DNA from: Tharpella sp964457755
GTDB taxonomy: Bacteria; Desulfobacterota; Anaeroferrophillalia; Anaeroferrophillales; Tharpellaceae
Reading direction: 5' to 3'
DNA: 64,000 bases
Assembly: GCA_964457755.1 (NCBI GenBank)
Contig: CAYWGC010000013.1
Span: forward strand, 6,917 to 70,916
Of this stretch, positions 17,157-25,931 are shown piece after piece. Numbering within the stretch: position 1 is the first letter of the stretch; the number at the start of each line of letters is the position of its first letter. The notes below the pieces were generated by a model. It was not told where the DNA came from. It did not search any database and was given only the letters and a program-made list of their open reading frames with translations. The translations under genes and the position numbers were made by a program.

Positions 17157-17796
17157 CCTGATCACCGCACTCCTGATCCTCATGCTACTTGGCTGTGCGG
17201 GGGCCCCGCAAAAAGTGACCCCGCAAGCCCCGTCACCGGCTAACTGCTGGCTTTTGCAAACGGCGGTCTATCGCTTGCGCCATAGCGCTCAACTTGAATA
17301 TCAGGGAAAACAGAAAACCCTGGAAGGTTTTATGGAGCTCGATCTTATAAAAGAGCGGGCCCACCTAGTGATCTTCAACAGTTTAGGCCTGACCCTGCTG
17401 AACCTTGAGATAGAACCTCATCAGTACAAACCTGCTCAAGCCTCCACCGAGAAGAGAGCCAATAACAGCCCGAACCGAAGAGAGCAAAAATTTGCCCAAC
17501 TTATAGCTGTTGCTGTACAAAATATTTTTTTCAGCCTTAAAGATGAGCTCCGGGAACCTGACTCAGGCAAACAAAAAAAGGTGGTAGAGTTCACCGGAAC
17601 ACCGCTGAGGCTGACAAAAATAAGTGAACGCCGGGAAAAACCAACCTGGACTACCACCTACAACAACTATCAAAAGTTCGCAGCGGGAGAGCTCCCTGAA
17701 CGAATTTCTCTGGAAAGCTGCAAACCTAAATTCAACCTCACACTCTGGCTCCACAAAGCAGAACTTGCAAAAAAAGAAGAAAAGATAACCCCATGA
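17125..17796 (+). CDS. Outer-membrane-type lipoprotein, DUF3261-like
   Basis: Starting at 17125 gives a classical lipoprotein signal: MKKLWLS, hydrophobic LITALLILMLLGC with Cys as the acylation site. The residue after Cys is Ala, consistent with sorting to the outer membrane. The remaining 200 residues are LolA/LolB-like in flavour (HSAQLEYQGKQKTLEGFMELD, VIFNSLGLTLLNLEIEP). That is the pattern I recall for DUF3261 lipoproteins encoded in aryl polyene clusters. The gene overlaps the preceding one by 32 bases and the dehydratase gene by four bases. A role in carrying the lipid product across the periplasm is likely but unproven. Confidence 0.7.
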   Translation: MKKLWLSTIRNLITALLILMLLGCAGAPQKVTPQAPSPANCWLLQTAVYRLRHSAQLEYQGKQKTLEGFMELDLIKERAHLVIFNSLGLTLLNLEIEPHQYKPAQASTEKRANNSPNRREQKFAQLIAVAVQNIFFSLKDELREPDSGKQKKVVEFTGTPLRLTKISERREKPTWTTTYNNYQKFAAGELPERISLESCKPKFNLTLWLHKAELAKKEEKITP

Positions 17797-18182
17797 CAAA
17801 CATGCGCCAGGCATTAAAATCTACAGCACTCGAGCAAATGGTTCACAGTGCGCCCGATTGCGGCTCTCGTCGATTTCATCCGACGGCTAACTTTATCGGC
17901 TTTAGAGGCCACTTTCCGAACTTCCCAGTACTCCCCGCAATGCTCCAGGTTCTACTCGGAATCATCGTCAGCGAAGAACTTTACGGTAGCCGATTAACCT
18001 TGCAAAAACTCGAAAAAGCAAAATTTATGGCCCAGATAAAACCTGAGCAAATCATTAATGTCTCCTGTCGTCTCAGCCGCACCCCCGGTAAAGAATCGAA
18101 GCCTGCGGCAAAAGCCCGAATCACAATAACAGTTGCCGAGCAGAAAGCCGCATCCATGACCCTTTCCTTGAAACAGACATGA
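17793..18182 (+). CDS. ApeI/FabZ-like hotdog 3-hydroxyacyl-ACP dehydratase
   Basis: The motif FRGHFPNFPVLPAMLQ in this 129-residue protein is the catalytic-His segment of FabZ/ApeI-type dehydratases (GHFPxxPVLPG). It is followed by short strands to LQKLEKAKFMAQIKPEQ. Dehydration of 3-hydroxyacyl-ACP without later enoyl reduction would keep double bonds and allow polyene growth. Start and stop overlap the neighbours by four bases (ATGA) at both ends, so translation is coupled. No ketoreductase is encoded nearby, so that step must come from housekeeping FabG or from elsewhere. Confidence 0.85.
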   Translation: MTNMRQALKSTALEQMVHSAPDCGSRRFHPTANFIGFRGHFPNFPVLPAMLQVLLGIIVSEELYGSRLTLQKLEKAKFMAQIKPEQIINVSCRLSRTPGKESKPAAKARITITVAEQKAASMTLSLKQT

Positions 18183-18658
18183 AAAAAAATCCGTTTAAAG
18201 TTGCCCTTGGAGCCCCACCCGCTTTAGCCTTTAAGGTTGAACGTCGAGTCCGTTTTGAAGAGGTTGACGCCTTAGGAATTGTCTGGCATGGCCGCTACCC
18301 GAGCTACATTGAAGATGTCCGGGAAGCTTTAGGTGATCACTACGGCATCGGCTATCTTGATTTTTTTCGGGAAGGCGTGGTGACCCCGATCCGCCAACTT
18401 CATCTTGATTACCATCTCCCCCTGCAACTGCACGATAAATTCACCATCAAAAGCGAAATGCACTGGACCGAAGCGGCCCGCCTCAACTTCACCTACAAAA
18501 TTTTTAACGCTCAAGATGAGCTCACAACTTCGGGCTACAGCATCCAAATGATAATCGATTATCAAAGCCGCGCCGTACTAATGCTACCACCGCCCTTTTT
18601 TCAGGCTTTTCTGGAACGTTGGCAACAAAATAAACTCACCGGAAAAAACCATGCATGA
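18179..18658 (+). CDS. 4HBT/YbgC-like acyl thioesterase
   Basis: This 159-residue hotdog protein has the 4-hydroxybenzoyl-CoA thioesterase motif: EEVDALGIVWHGRYPSYIEDVREAL (Asp and the His-Gly-Arg-Tyr turn). The later strand LHLDYHLPLQLHDKFTI is typical of YbgC/FadM. It would hydrolyse or release an acyl or aryl thioester. Similar thioesterases occur in aryl polyene clusters. It overlaps the dehydratase (four bases) and the ketosynthase (eight bases). Confidence 0.85.
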   Translation: MKKNPFKVALGAPPALAFKVERRVRFEEVDALGIVWHGRYPSYIEDVREALGDHYGIGYLDFFREGVVTPIRQLHLDYHLPLQLHDKFTIKSEMHWTEAARLNFTYKIFNAQDELTTSGYSIQMIIDYQSRAVLMLPPPFFQAFLERWQQNKLTGKNHA

Positions 18659-19835
18659 GGTCTGGATTGTGGCCACTGCTACAGTCTCAGCCTTAGGGGA
18701 GAGCCAGCAGAAGACCTGGCAAAAGCTACTCGCCGGGGAATCCGGCATCAGCTCTCTTAAACGTTTTTCAACGAGCCCATACTACAGTGAAATTGCCGCC
18801 GAGATCAAAGACCTGCAAATCGACTCGCAATCCGGGAGTCACCTGCCGACCCTTTTGCAAAAACTTTTCAAAGAGTTTCCCACAACCCTGCCTGCCTCAT
18901 GCAGCCTGATTGGCGCAACCCTAAAAGGGGCCATCGATCGCCAGGAAAATATCTGGCGCCAAGAGATGATGCCGGATAAAAACTCGAAAGCACTAAACTG
19001 CGACAACCAACCTCCAAAAAACAGAACCGCCTCCAAGCCTCTGCCCTGTGAGGTTGCGGCTTGGGTCGCTCAACACTTTGAGTTAAATGATCCCGGTATC
19101 ACCATCAATGCGGCCTGCGCCTCTTCAACCATCGCCTTAACCACCGCTGCCAGCCGGATCGCCAACGGCCAACAGAATGCAATTCTGGTCTGGGCGGCCG
19201 AGATTCTCTCTGAGTTTGTTTTTGCTGGCTTTGCTTCACTGCAGGCCTTAGCACCCGATATCTGCCGCCCTTTTTCTAAAAACCGCAACGGCTTAGCCTT
19301 AGGCGAAGGCGCCGCCGCCCTGCTTTTAATGTCAGCTCAACAGGCTAAAAGAGAAGGTTACCAACCCTTGGCCATCATTAAAGGTTGGGGAGTTGCCAAC
19401 GACGCGGTTCACTTGACCGCCCCAGCCCAGGATGGACGGGGGCTCATCAAAGCCTGCCAAAGAGCTTTAAAACGGGCCGCACTAAAGCCGGAAAAGATTG
19501 CCGCAATAAACGCTCACGGCACCGGCACGATCCATAACGACACTATGGAAATTGCCGCTTTTGCAAAACTTTTCGGCCAACACAAAATCCCTTTTCACTC
19601 CGTAAAAGGCGCCCTCGGCCATACTTTAGGAGCCGCCGGAGCTTTGGAAACCGTAGTGGGAGTGGAATCCCTGAAAAACCAGCAACTACCTCCGACAATC
19701 GGCCTTAAAGAAGCGGAAGATGAAGTTTCGGAGCTGGTCTCATCTGAAATTCAAAATTTTTCGGGCAACCACCTCCTGCTCACCAATTCCGGCTTCGGCG
19801 GCGTCAACGCAGCCTTGATTTTAGCGAAAACATGA
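18651..19835 (+). CDS. Beta-ketoacyl-ACP synthase (KAS II type, catalytic)
   Basis: This 394-residue thiolase-fold protein carries the full decarboxylative triad. Cys156 is in NAACASS, His289 in NAHGTGT and His324 in GALGHTLGAAGA, and Lys319 is also conserved. It condenses a primer or growing acyl-ACP with malonyl-ACP. There is an insertion of about 30 residues around 100-130 (PDKNSKALNCDN) relative to FabF. Its stop overlaps the start of the next gene, a ketosynthase-like protein without active-site Cys, so the two probably form a KS-alpha/beta heterodimer as in type II polyketide and aryl polyene systems. Confidence 0.93.
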   Translation: MHEVWIVATATVSALGESQQKTWQKLLAGESGISSLKRFSTSPYYSEIAAEIKDLQIDSQSGSHLPTLLQKLFKEFPTTLPASCSLIGATLKGAIDRQENIWRQEMMPDKNSKALNCDNQPPKNRTASKPLPCEVAAWVAQHFELNDPGITINAACASSTIALTTAASRIANGQQNAILVWAAEILSEFVFAGFASLQALAPDICRPFSKNRNGLALGEGAAALLLMSAQQAKREGYQPLAIIKGWGVANDAVHLTAPAQDGRGLIKACQRALKRAALKPEKIAAINAHGTGTIHNDTMEIAAFAKLFGQHKIPFHSVKGALGHTLGAAGALETVVGVESLKNQQLPPTIGLKEAEDEVSELVSSEIQNFSGNHLLLTNSGFGGVNAALILAKT

Positions 19836-20593
19836 CCTACGAATCAACCAAAAAACTAAGTGCCCTGATAACCGGTTATGGCTGGGTCACTGCGGCGGGC
19901 TCCGGCCGGGGCTGGACGGATGGCTCACCACTCTGGCAGCCGGGAGAACCCCAACCCCCAATATCGGTTCTGCAATCTCTAAAAGGAGGTTCGCGTTTCG
20001 GACGCCTTGATCGCTTTTCTCAAATAGGGGTTGCGGCCACAGCCCTGGCCCTGAAAGATGCCGGCCTCCTCCAAGAAGACGATACTTCCAAAATCAGAAA
20101 AGAGCATGACCTGGGCTTGCTTTGCGCCACCACCAGCAGTTGTGAACGAACTGATCACAACTTTTTCAAAACTGTCCTGTACGACCCCAAGCTTGCCAGC
20201 CCGGGACTTTTCGTCTATACGCTGGCGACCAGTTTTTTAGGGGAAGCGGCTTTGCGTTTTGCGATCAGAGGAGTTACTCTGGCCTTGACAGAACTTCGAC
20301 CTGACGGCAGCGAAGCCCTGCGGATTGGCCTCGAGCAGCTCGCTTACGGCGATGAAGAGGCTGTGCTGGTAGGAATCTGTAATCTTTTCGAAAAAGAGAA
20401 TATAACAGCGCCCTTTTTCCCCGGTGCCCTTTTTCTGGTACTAGAGAAAAAGCTAAACAAACAAAGCCCTTTTCATGCAACAATCAGTTGCACTCCAAAA
20501 GAGAGCGGGTTTTACTGCAACGAGCAGAGATGCTCAGACATTTTGTCGTTAACCAAAATTCTCGACAAAAACTCACTCAACAAGGTTCATTAA
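19832..20593 (+). CDS. Ketosynthase-like chain length factor (non-catalytic)
   Basis: This 253-residue protein is only the N-terminal half of a ketosynthase, the size usual for the Ketoacyl-synt_2/ApeC-type family. Recognisable parts are ITGYGWVTAAG, GRLDRFSQIGVAATALALKDAG and the strand RGVTLALTELRPDGSEAL. Arg stands where the active-site Cys would be, so it cannot condense. As partner of the upstream catalytic ketosynthase (four-base overlap) it may set chain length or stabilise the dimer. Two bases separate its stop from the next start. Confidence 0.8.
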   Translation: MTYESTKKLSALITGYGWVTAAGSGRGWTDGSPLWQPGEPQPPISVLQSLKGGSRFGRLDRFSQIGVAATALALKDAGLLQEDDTSKIRKEHDLGLLCATTSSCERTDHNFFKTVLYDPKLASPGLFVYTLATSFLGEAALRFAIRGVTLALTELRPDGSEALRIGLEQLAYGDEEAVLVGICNLFEKENITAPFFPGALFLVLEKKLNKQSPFHATISCTPKESGFYCNEQRCSDILSLTKILDKNSLNKVH

Positions 20594-20595
20594 AT

Positions 20596-21864
20596 ATGAA
20601 AATGAGACTGATCTACCCCAGTTGGCCTAAACTCAAACAGCAAACTGAATTCCACCTGCCGCCCCACGGACCGGTAGTCTTTGCCGCGACCGTTCCCGCA
20701 GAGGTTGACCTCAAATTTACCGACGACAATCTGGAAGAGATCGATTTTAATGAAAAGGCCGACCTCGTCGCCCTTTCGGTGATGCTCACCTGCCAACTGC
20801 CGCGCGCGTTTGAAATCGCAGATCACTTTCACGCACAAAAGATACCGGTTCTCTTTGGTGGAATTGCAACGATGCTCCATGCCGACGAAGTTAAAGAACA
20901 TGCTGACAGCATTTTTCTCGGCGAGTCGGAAGGACGCTTCGGGCAGGTTATCGAAGATTTTAAAATGGGACAACTAAAACCAATCTATAACTACCTCCAC
21001 AACCATCCCAACATCAAGCTCGTCGGCCCGGCCCGGCGCGAGATTTTAAATCGCGATCTCTACAACTATCGCGGCGTCCAGATGCTTGATCTGGTGCACG
21101 CTTCGCGAGGTTGTAAATTCAACTGCTTCCCCTGCAGTACCGCCTATCTCGGAGGCCGTCAATTCCGACCCCGGCCGATCAAACAAGTCATCGCCGAGAT
21201 GGAAGCAATCCCCAACAATCGTCTCTTTATTGTCGACAACTCTTTAGCCCAGGATCGCGACTGGCTGATTGAACTCTTTACAGCCATGATACCGCTCAAA
21301 AAGAAATGGGTTTCACATCCTATTTTAGATGATGAGAAGGTTGTCCGCTTGGCCGCTGAAGCCGGCTGCTGGTATGTCTATCAGGCGATCATCGATACTT
21401 CACCGGTCATCGCAGGACGCATCAAACGTCTCCAGGAGCACGGCATCGGGGTCGAGGGCACGATCCTTTTAGGTACCGACGATCAAGATGAGGAGTATAT
21501 CAAGAGATTGATCGATTTCCTCATGGGCATCAATCTGGATGTCGCCGAGTTCACGATTCTGACCCCCTTTCCTCACACCCCGTTACGCGAACAATTGGCC
21601 AAAGAGAAACGTATTCTGCATAACAACTGGATCGACTACACCACCGACAAGGTTGTCTACCAACCGAAACAGATGACCCCGGCCAAACTGCAGGAACTTT
21701 TCCACTACGCCTGGAACACCTTCTACGCCGATGGCGGCTACCAGATTAAAATGGGTACTCTCTTTAAGAAAATTATCGCCCGAGAGATGGCCGACGGCAC
21801 CTACAAACGTTACGATCCCAAAAAATCGCGCAACTTTAAGCGCAACCTTAAGGCCAACCCATGA
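20596..21864 (+). CDS. Cobalamin-binding-type radical SAM protein (lipid cluster, copy 1)
   Basis: 422 residues from the ATG at 20596, which lies two bases after the preceding stop codon; a longer frame upstream is overlap only. Residues 1-140 are a B12-binding Rossmann-like domain (RLIYPSWPKL at the start, VALSVMLTCQLPRAFEIADHF, VLFGGIATMLH). Residues about 155-400 are radical SAM with the cluster motif CKFNCFPC after HASRG. Later parts (LLGTDDQDEEYIKRLIDFLMG, LTPFPHTPLREQL) are typical of the BchE-like group. It may do methylation, cyclisation or bond formation on an acyl chain; the substrate is unknown. Confidence 0.88.
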   Translation: MKMRLIYPSWPKLKQQTEFHLPPHGPVVFAATVPAEVDLKFTDDNLEEIDFNEKADLVALSVMLTCQLPRAFEIADHFHAQKIPVLFGGIATMLHADEVKEHADSIFLGESEGRFGQVIEDFKMGQLKPIYNYLHNHPNIKLVGPARREILNRDLYNYRGVQMLDLVHASRGCKFNCFPCSTAYLGGRQFRPRPIKQVIAEMEAIPNNRLFIVDNSLAQDRDWLIELFTAMIPLKKKWVSHPILDDEKVVRLAAEAGCWYVYQAIIDTSPVIAGRIKRLQEHGIGVEGTILLGTDDQDEEYIKRLIDFLMGINLDVAEFTILTPFPHTPLREQLAKEKRILHNNWIDYTTDKVVYQPKQMTPAKLQELFHYAWNTFYADGGYQIKMGTLFKKIIAREMADGTYKRYDPKKSRNFKRNLKANP

Positions 21865-23243
21865 GCCGGGTTCTGCTGATCTCTACCAACCGGGCAACGG
21901 CACCCTACGTTGTCTATCCGCTGGGCATGGCAGTAGTCGCTGGAGCATTAACTAAAGCCGGTCACCTGGTCGAACAGTTTGATCTACTGGCTACAGAAGA
22001 AAACGCTAAGAAAACTGAAGAAATTGAGGAAACTGATAACAAAACCTCTCTGGAAAAAACCATCGAGGACCTCAAACCTGAATTTATCTGCCTTTCACTA
22101 CGCAACATCGACAACACCGACTCTTTCAGCGGGGTTGCGGGCTGGTATCTGGAAGAAGCCCGACAAACCGTATGCAAAATCCGCCGTCTAACCTCAGTCC
22201 CACTGATTGTTGGAGGCCCGGCTTTTTCACTGATGCCGGAGGCCATCCTCGACTTTCTCAAAGCTGATTACGGAGTGGTCGGCGAAGGCGAAGAGGCCCT
22301 GCCCCGACTCCTTAACGAACTTATCACCGGCAAAACCCCACCGCCCCTGGTTCAAGGAATCCGGGCACTTACTGGAGATGAGTTTGCATCTCCACAATTT
22401 CATCCCGAACTCCTCGATTTCTACCAGACGCGCAGCGGTATGGCCAACCTCCAGAGCAAGCGCGGCTGCCCGCATCACTGCAGCTACTGCACCTATCCAG
22501 AACTTGAGGGGCGCACTTTTCGCAGGCGGCCAGCAACTGCAGTGGTTGATGATATCGAACGTCTCAAGAAAGATCATAAAGTTGAGACCCTCTTTTTTGT
22601 CGATTCCGTCTTCAATGAAAGCGGGGGCCATCATCTAGCCATCGCTGAAGAGATTTTACGGCGCTCGCTTGATATCAAATGGAGCGCTTTCTTTCGCCCC
22701 TCAGGCCTTAACATTAAAGCTCTCAAACTGATGCAGAGAGCTGGCCTTTTTGCCCTCGAACTCGGCAGCGACGCGGTCACCGAAAAAACTCTTAAAGGAC
22801 TCGGCAAAGGTTTCTCCTTTGCCGATATCCTAACCACCCACGAAAACTGCCGAAAACTGAAACTGCCAGCAGCCCACTACATCATCTTTGGCGGCCCCGA
22901 AGAGACCCCTGAAACCCTTAATCAAGGGATTACCAATCTCGACCAACTCGAAAAAAGTGTGCTTTTTTTATTTTCCGGTCTCCGTATTCTGCCGGGCACC
23001 AAACTCTACCAGCGTGCCTTAAGGGAAAAAATCATCTCCCCGACAACCTCTCTGCTGCGGCCAACCTACTATTTCTCTCCCGAGATCGATCCGGAAACCA
23101 TGAATCAAGAGATCACTAAAGCCTGCAAAGGCCGGCGCGAACGTTTATTTCCACCATCAGAAGCCCTCCAACGCCTGCAGATCATGCAGCGTTTCGGCTT
23201 CAAAGGTCTACTCTGGAATCAACTGATAAAACAATCTTGCTAA
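21861..23243 (+). CDS. Cobalamin-binding-type radical SAM protein (lipid cluster, copy 2)
   Basis: This 460-residue protein has an N-terminal B12-binding domain (VVYPLGMAVVAGALTKAGHLVEQFD, VPLIVGGPAFSLMPEAIL, DYGVVGEGEEALPRLL) and a radical SAM domain with CPHHCSYC after SKRG. It resembles the proteins annotated as lipid-biosynthesis B12-binding/radical SAM in sulfate reducers and anammox clusters (memory of family names, not a search). It overlaps copy 1 by four bases, so both enzymes are made together and probably act in sequence. It is the last gene of the operon that starts at 16266. Confidence 0.88.
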   Translation: MSRVLLISTNRATAPYVVYPLGMAVVAGALTKAGHLVEQFDLLATEENAKKTEEIEETDNKTSLEKTIEDLKPEFICLSLRNIDNTDSFSGVAGWYLEEARQTVCKIRRLTSVPLIVGGPAFSLMPEAILDFLKADYGVVGEGEEALPRLLNELITGKTPPPLVQGIRALTGDEFASPQFHPELLDFYQTRSGMANLQSKRGCPHHCSYCTYPELEGRTFRRRPATAVVDDIERLKKDHKVETLFFVDSVFNESGGHHLAIAEEILRRSLDIKWSAFFRPSGLNIKALKLMQRAGLFALELGSDAVTEKTLKGLGKGFSFADILTTHENCRKLKLPAAHYIIFGGPEETPETLNQGITNLDQLEKSVLFLFSGLRILPGTKLYQRALREKIISPTTSLLRPTYYFSPEIDPETMNQEITKACKGRRERLFPPSEALQRLQIMQRFGFKGLLWNQLIKQSC

Positions 23244-23252
23244 ACTGAAATA

Positions 23253-23298
23253 AAAAAAGAGAACGCCCCGGCAACAGATCCGTGATACCCTCTTTTTT
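23253..23298. terminator. Possible bidirectional terminator between convergent genes
   Basis: AAAAAAGAG (23253-23261) pairs with CTCTTTTTT (23290-23298), with a 28-base loop, between the radical SAM gene and the convergent exported-protein gene. The stem is AT-rich and the loop long, so the call is tentative. Confidence 0.35.
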
Positions 23299-23309
23299 CT
23301 ACAAAGCAA

Positions 23310-24362
23310 TCAATCCCTGGTCAACCAAAAGTCTCCCGAATCATAAAATGCACCATTAACATTTTCCTGATATGTACCAAAAATGGTAGCTCCTCTTCGA
23401 CTACCTTGAGTAAAAGCAAGGGTCGCCAAATACCTGCCACAAACAAAACTTGCATCAAAGGCAATCATATCATCACTCACAGTCCCGGTTATCGGCATAT
23501 TTCTCACATTACCACAATCAGTATCGTCAATATCTGCGGTGCCATTCACTTGACCATCAGTTTGAATCAACTGCATAACAATATCGCCAGAATAACCCTG
23601 GCCATTCTCCCACTTACCCCGCCATACACCTGTAAAATCTCCGATAAGCTCCCCTGCGGAAAAACTCTCCATGGGTACTGCAGCAGTAAACAACATACTC
23701 GAACTTTCAGCATTGCTGGCAATCGCGATTCCGCCAAGAGCTGTAACCGGAGAAACGGCAATTATTTTTTTAACCTCCTCCATAGTCAGAGCTGGAAACC
23801 AGTTCGAATGCAAACCGGAGACCTTCCCGTAGGGGAGAACCGAAGTTTTCGCAGTCCCCAGAATTTGTCCATCGCCAATCGCAAAAAGAGTAACCGCTGC
23901 CTCGGTTGCCCCATAGTTGGCCAAGGCAATCCCTTTCCAATCGACAACACTCTCAAAGTCACTAAAGAAAAAACCTAGAGCAGAGCTCTGGATCCCCGTA
24001 AGACGAAACTCGGCTACCCCCCCAGCTATATTATTAAGTAAAGATAGACGGAAATGCAGGGTATCATTGGTATATGTAACCTTACCGGACTGGGCTGTAC
24101 TGCAAAGCTGTTTGAGATCAATCACCGACTCACCCAACGCCCCGACATCTTGGTCCCCGCTATAAATTTGGGTGCCGGTGTCGTCATAAAGAGTCACGGT
24201 TACTGTAGCCGGTGCCAACCCAATATTGTCTACCGTCAGGTAATCGCCCCAATCAGCAGAGCTACCTGTCAAGTGAGACATAAAAACTTCGGCCGCCATA
24301 ACTGAACAACTCATCATCAAAAATATCAATAAGATTTCCACAACTACACGCAACTGTTTCAT
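23310..24362 (-). CDS. Exported beta-rich protein of unknown function
   Basis: 350 residues with a signal peptide (MKQLRVVVEILLIFLMMSCSVMAAE; either a Sec signal cleaved after AMA/AAE or a lipoprotein Cys at position 19). Residues about 30-130 look like an Ig-like or beta-sandwich domain (TVDNIGLAPATVTVTLYDD). A repeat-like middle contains WKGIALANYGATEAAVTLF. The C-terminal 105 residues (FTGVWRGKWENGQGYSGDIVMQL, ADIDDTDCGNVRNMPITGTV) suggest a lipocalin-like barrel. The family is not recognised. It is transcribed convergently with the lipid operon and stands alone. Confidence 0.75.
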   Translation of the reverse strand: MKQLRVVVEILLIFLMMSCSVMAAEVFMSHLTGSSADWGDYLTVDNIGLAPATVTVTLYDDTGTQIYSGDQDVGALGESVIDLKQLCSTAQSGKVTYTNDTLHFRLSLLNNIAGGVAEFRLTGIQSSALGFFFSDFESVVDWKGIALANYGATEAAVTLFAIGDGQILGTAKTSVLPYGKVSGLHSNWFPALTMEEVKKIIAVSPVTALGGIAIASNAESSSMLFTAAVPMESFSAGELIGDFTGVWRGKWENGQGYSGDIVMQLIQTDGQVNGTADIDDTDCGNVRNMPITGTVSDDMIAFDASFVCGRYLATLAFTQGSRRGATIFGTYQENVNGAFYDSGDFWLTRD

Positions 24363-24706
24363 TTATTTCTCCTCTTTTCAGGCTACATCACACAATGACT
24401 TACAAAAGAGATATTACATTTTTTCTCATAAATTCAACACCTCTATAAAACTTCACTCTATTACCCCATAACCCACATTCACTTCCCTTTCAAGAAAAAA
24501 TTTACAAACTTGAATCGACTAGTTTCTCATACAACATCAGATTCAGCAGCTACACCCTGTATAAATTTTCTTGCCGACTCTTTCCCGGAAACGATAAATA
24601 TCACAATTTGACTTTCTGCTGTCATGTGCGCTAGAGAGAATAATGTTACACTCGAATTTACGACAGTAATGAAAACCAAATCACTTTTTAGAGAAGGTAA
24701 CAAACA
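24363..24706. other. Intergenic region, no gene or RNA recognised
   Basis: 344 AT-rich bases between two divergent genes. I found no open frame with a ribosome binding site, no strong inverted repeat and no riboswitch pattern. A TTGACT near 24608 could be a -35 for the downstream aldo/keto reductase, but no good -10 follows at the right distance. Confidence 0.5.
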
Positions 24707-25669
24707 TTGAAAAAGATGATCCTTGGAAAAACTGGGATAGAGGTCAGCGAACTCTGTTTCGGGGCTCTGCCGATGGGGCCTTTACAGAAAAACATCCCGG
24801 CCACAGAAGGGGCTGAAATTATCCTGCGGGCCCTTAATGGCGGGGTTAACTTTATCGATACGGCCGAACTCTACCAAACCTACGAACCGATCCGCCTGGC
24901 CTTAAAGAAAGCTCCCTGCAGGCCAGTCATTGTCAGTAAATCATCGGCTTTAGATTATGCCGGGATGCGGAAAGCCATGGAAGAGGGTTTAGCCGCACTG
25001 GAGATTGACTATATCGACATCTTCCTTCTTCATGCGGCCCGGGTTCCGGAAGATGAAAATGTGTTCGAGAAGCGTTCAGGAGCTTGGCAAGCCCTGCTCG
25101 ATTGCAAAAAAGAAGGCCTCATCAAAGCTGCCGGCATCAGCACCCATTCGGTGCCAACCGTTAATGTAGCAGCCAACATTAACGAGGTTGATATCGTATT
25201 TCCAATCATCAATAAAAACGGCACAGGAATTCTCTACGGCACCGTCGTCGAGATGGAGGAGGCGATCAAGCTCTGCATAACCCGGGATAAAGGCGTCTAC
25301 TTTATGAAAGCCTTGGGTGGAGGCTGCCTCGTTAAGGAGTATCATGAAGCCGTAAGCTTTGTCCGCAATATCAGTCGGGTACCAATCGCCATGGGTATGG
25401 TGAGCTTAAGAGAAGTCGACTATAACCTGGCCTACTTCAAGGCCTCTCCAGATGAGATTGCCAAGCTGCCAGAACTTATTATCGAAGAAAAATGTTTTCA
25501 GATTGTCGATTTTCTCTGCAAAGACTGCGGCAGCTGTATTGAGGCCTGCCCCAATACAGCTATCAGCAAAGAATCTCAAGAGATAAAACCGAAAATCAAC
25601 CCCGACCTTTGTCTACGCTGCGGCTACTGTGTTGGATATTGTCCCCAGTTCGCGATACGCATGACCTGA
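24707..25669 (+). CDS. Aldo/keto reductase with C-terminal 2[4Fe-4S] ferredoxin domain
   Basis: In this 320-residue protein, residues 1-250 are an aldo/keto reductase barrel with the catalytic Tyr/Asp region (NFIDTAELYQTYEPI) and IDIFLLHAA. Residues 265-320 are a dicluster ferredoxin (CKDCGSCIEACPN and CLRCGYCVGYCPQ). The electron-transfer tail suggests coupling to ferredoxin rather than, or in addition to, NAD(P)H. The substrate is unknown. I chose TTG at 24707 because an AGAAGG lies nine bases upstream; an ATG three codons later has poorer spacing. It is close to the lipid locus but not in an operon with it. The stop codon lies inside the left arm of an inverted repeat. Confidence 0.9.
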   Translation: MKKMILGKTGIEVSELCFGALPMGPLQKNIPATEGAEIILRALNGGVNFIDTAELYQTYEPIRLALKKAPCRPVIVSKSSALDYAGMRKAMEEGLAALEIDYIDIFLLHAARVPEDENVFEKRSGAWQALLDCKKEGLIKAAGISTHSVPTVNVAANINEVDIVFPIINKNGTGILYGTVVEMEEAIKLCITRDKGVYFMKALGGGCLVKEYHEAVSFVRNISRVPIAMGMVSLREVDYNLAYFKASPDEIAKLPELIIEEKCFQIVDFLCKDCGSCIEACPNTAISKESQEIKPKINPDLCLRCGYCVGYCPQFAIRMT

Positions 25670-25792
25670 CGGCCAAGAAAAGGCTTCATCTTCTTCGTTA
25701 CTCAGCGGGTCTCGTCACTGCGGCGTACTATCTATACGCCTCATTCCTCAACTCTTGAGTGCCTCAAATCTAAAGCCTTTTCTTGGCCGTCA
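25667..25792. repeat. 126-bp element bounded by perfect 20-bp inverted repeats
   Basis: Left arm 25667-25686 and right arm 25773-25792 are exact reverse complements. The left arm starts in the stop codon of the aldo/keto reductase gene. The interior (about 86 bases) is unrelated to the arms and has no open frame. It could be a MITE, a REP-like intergenic repeat or a long terminator stem. Confidence 0.8.
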
Positions 25793-25845
25793 ATCTTCAA
25801 TTTTAAAGTAAATATTCGGGTATCATTTCCAAAATGTCTCGATGT

Positions 25846-25870
25846 AGGGACAGAATTCAATTCTGTCCCT
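25846..25870. repeat. 25-bp perfect palindrome
   Basis: Two 12-base arms (AGGGACAGAATT / AATTCTGTCCCT) around a single C. Sequences of this kind are seen as dispersed palindromes in deltaproteobacterial intergenic DNA (memory, not searched). It lies 61 bases before the leuB start and may be a REP element or affect leuB mRNA. Confidence 0.8.
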
Positions 25871-25931
25871 GTGCGAAGCAGGGCGAAGCAAAGTTCGCTG
25901 ATTTTCGATGAAACTTATTAAGGAGTAACAC

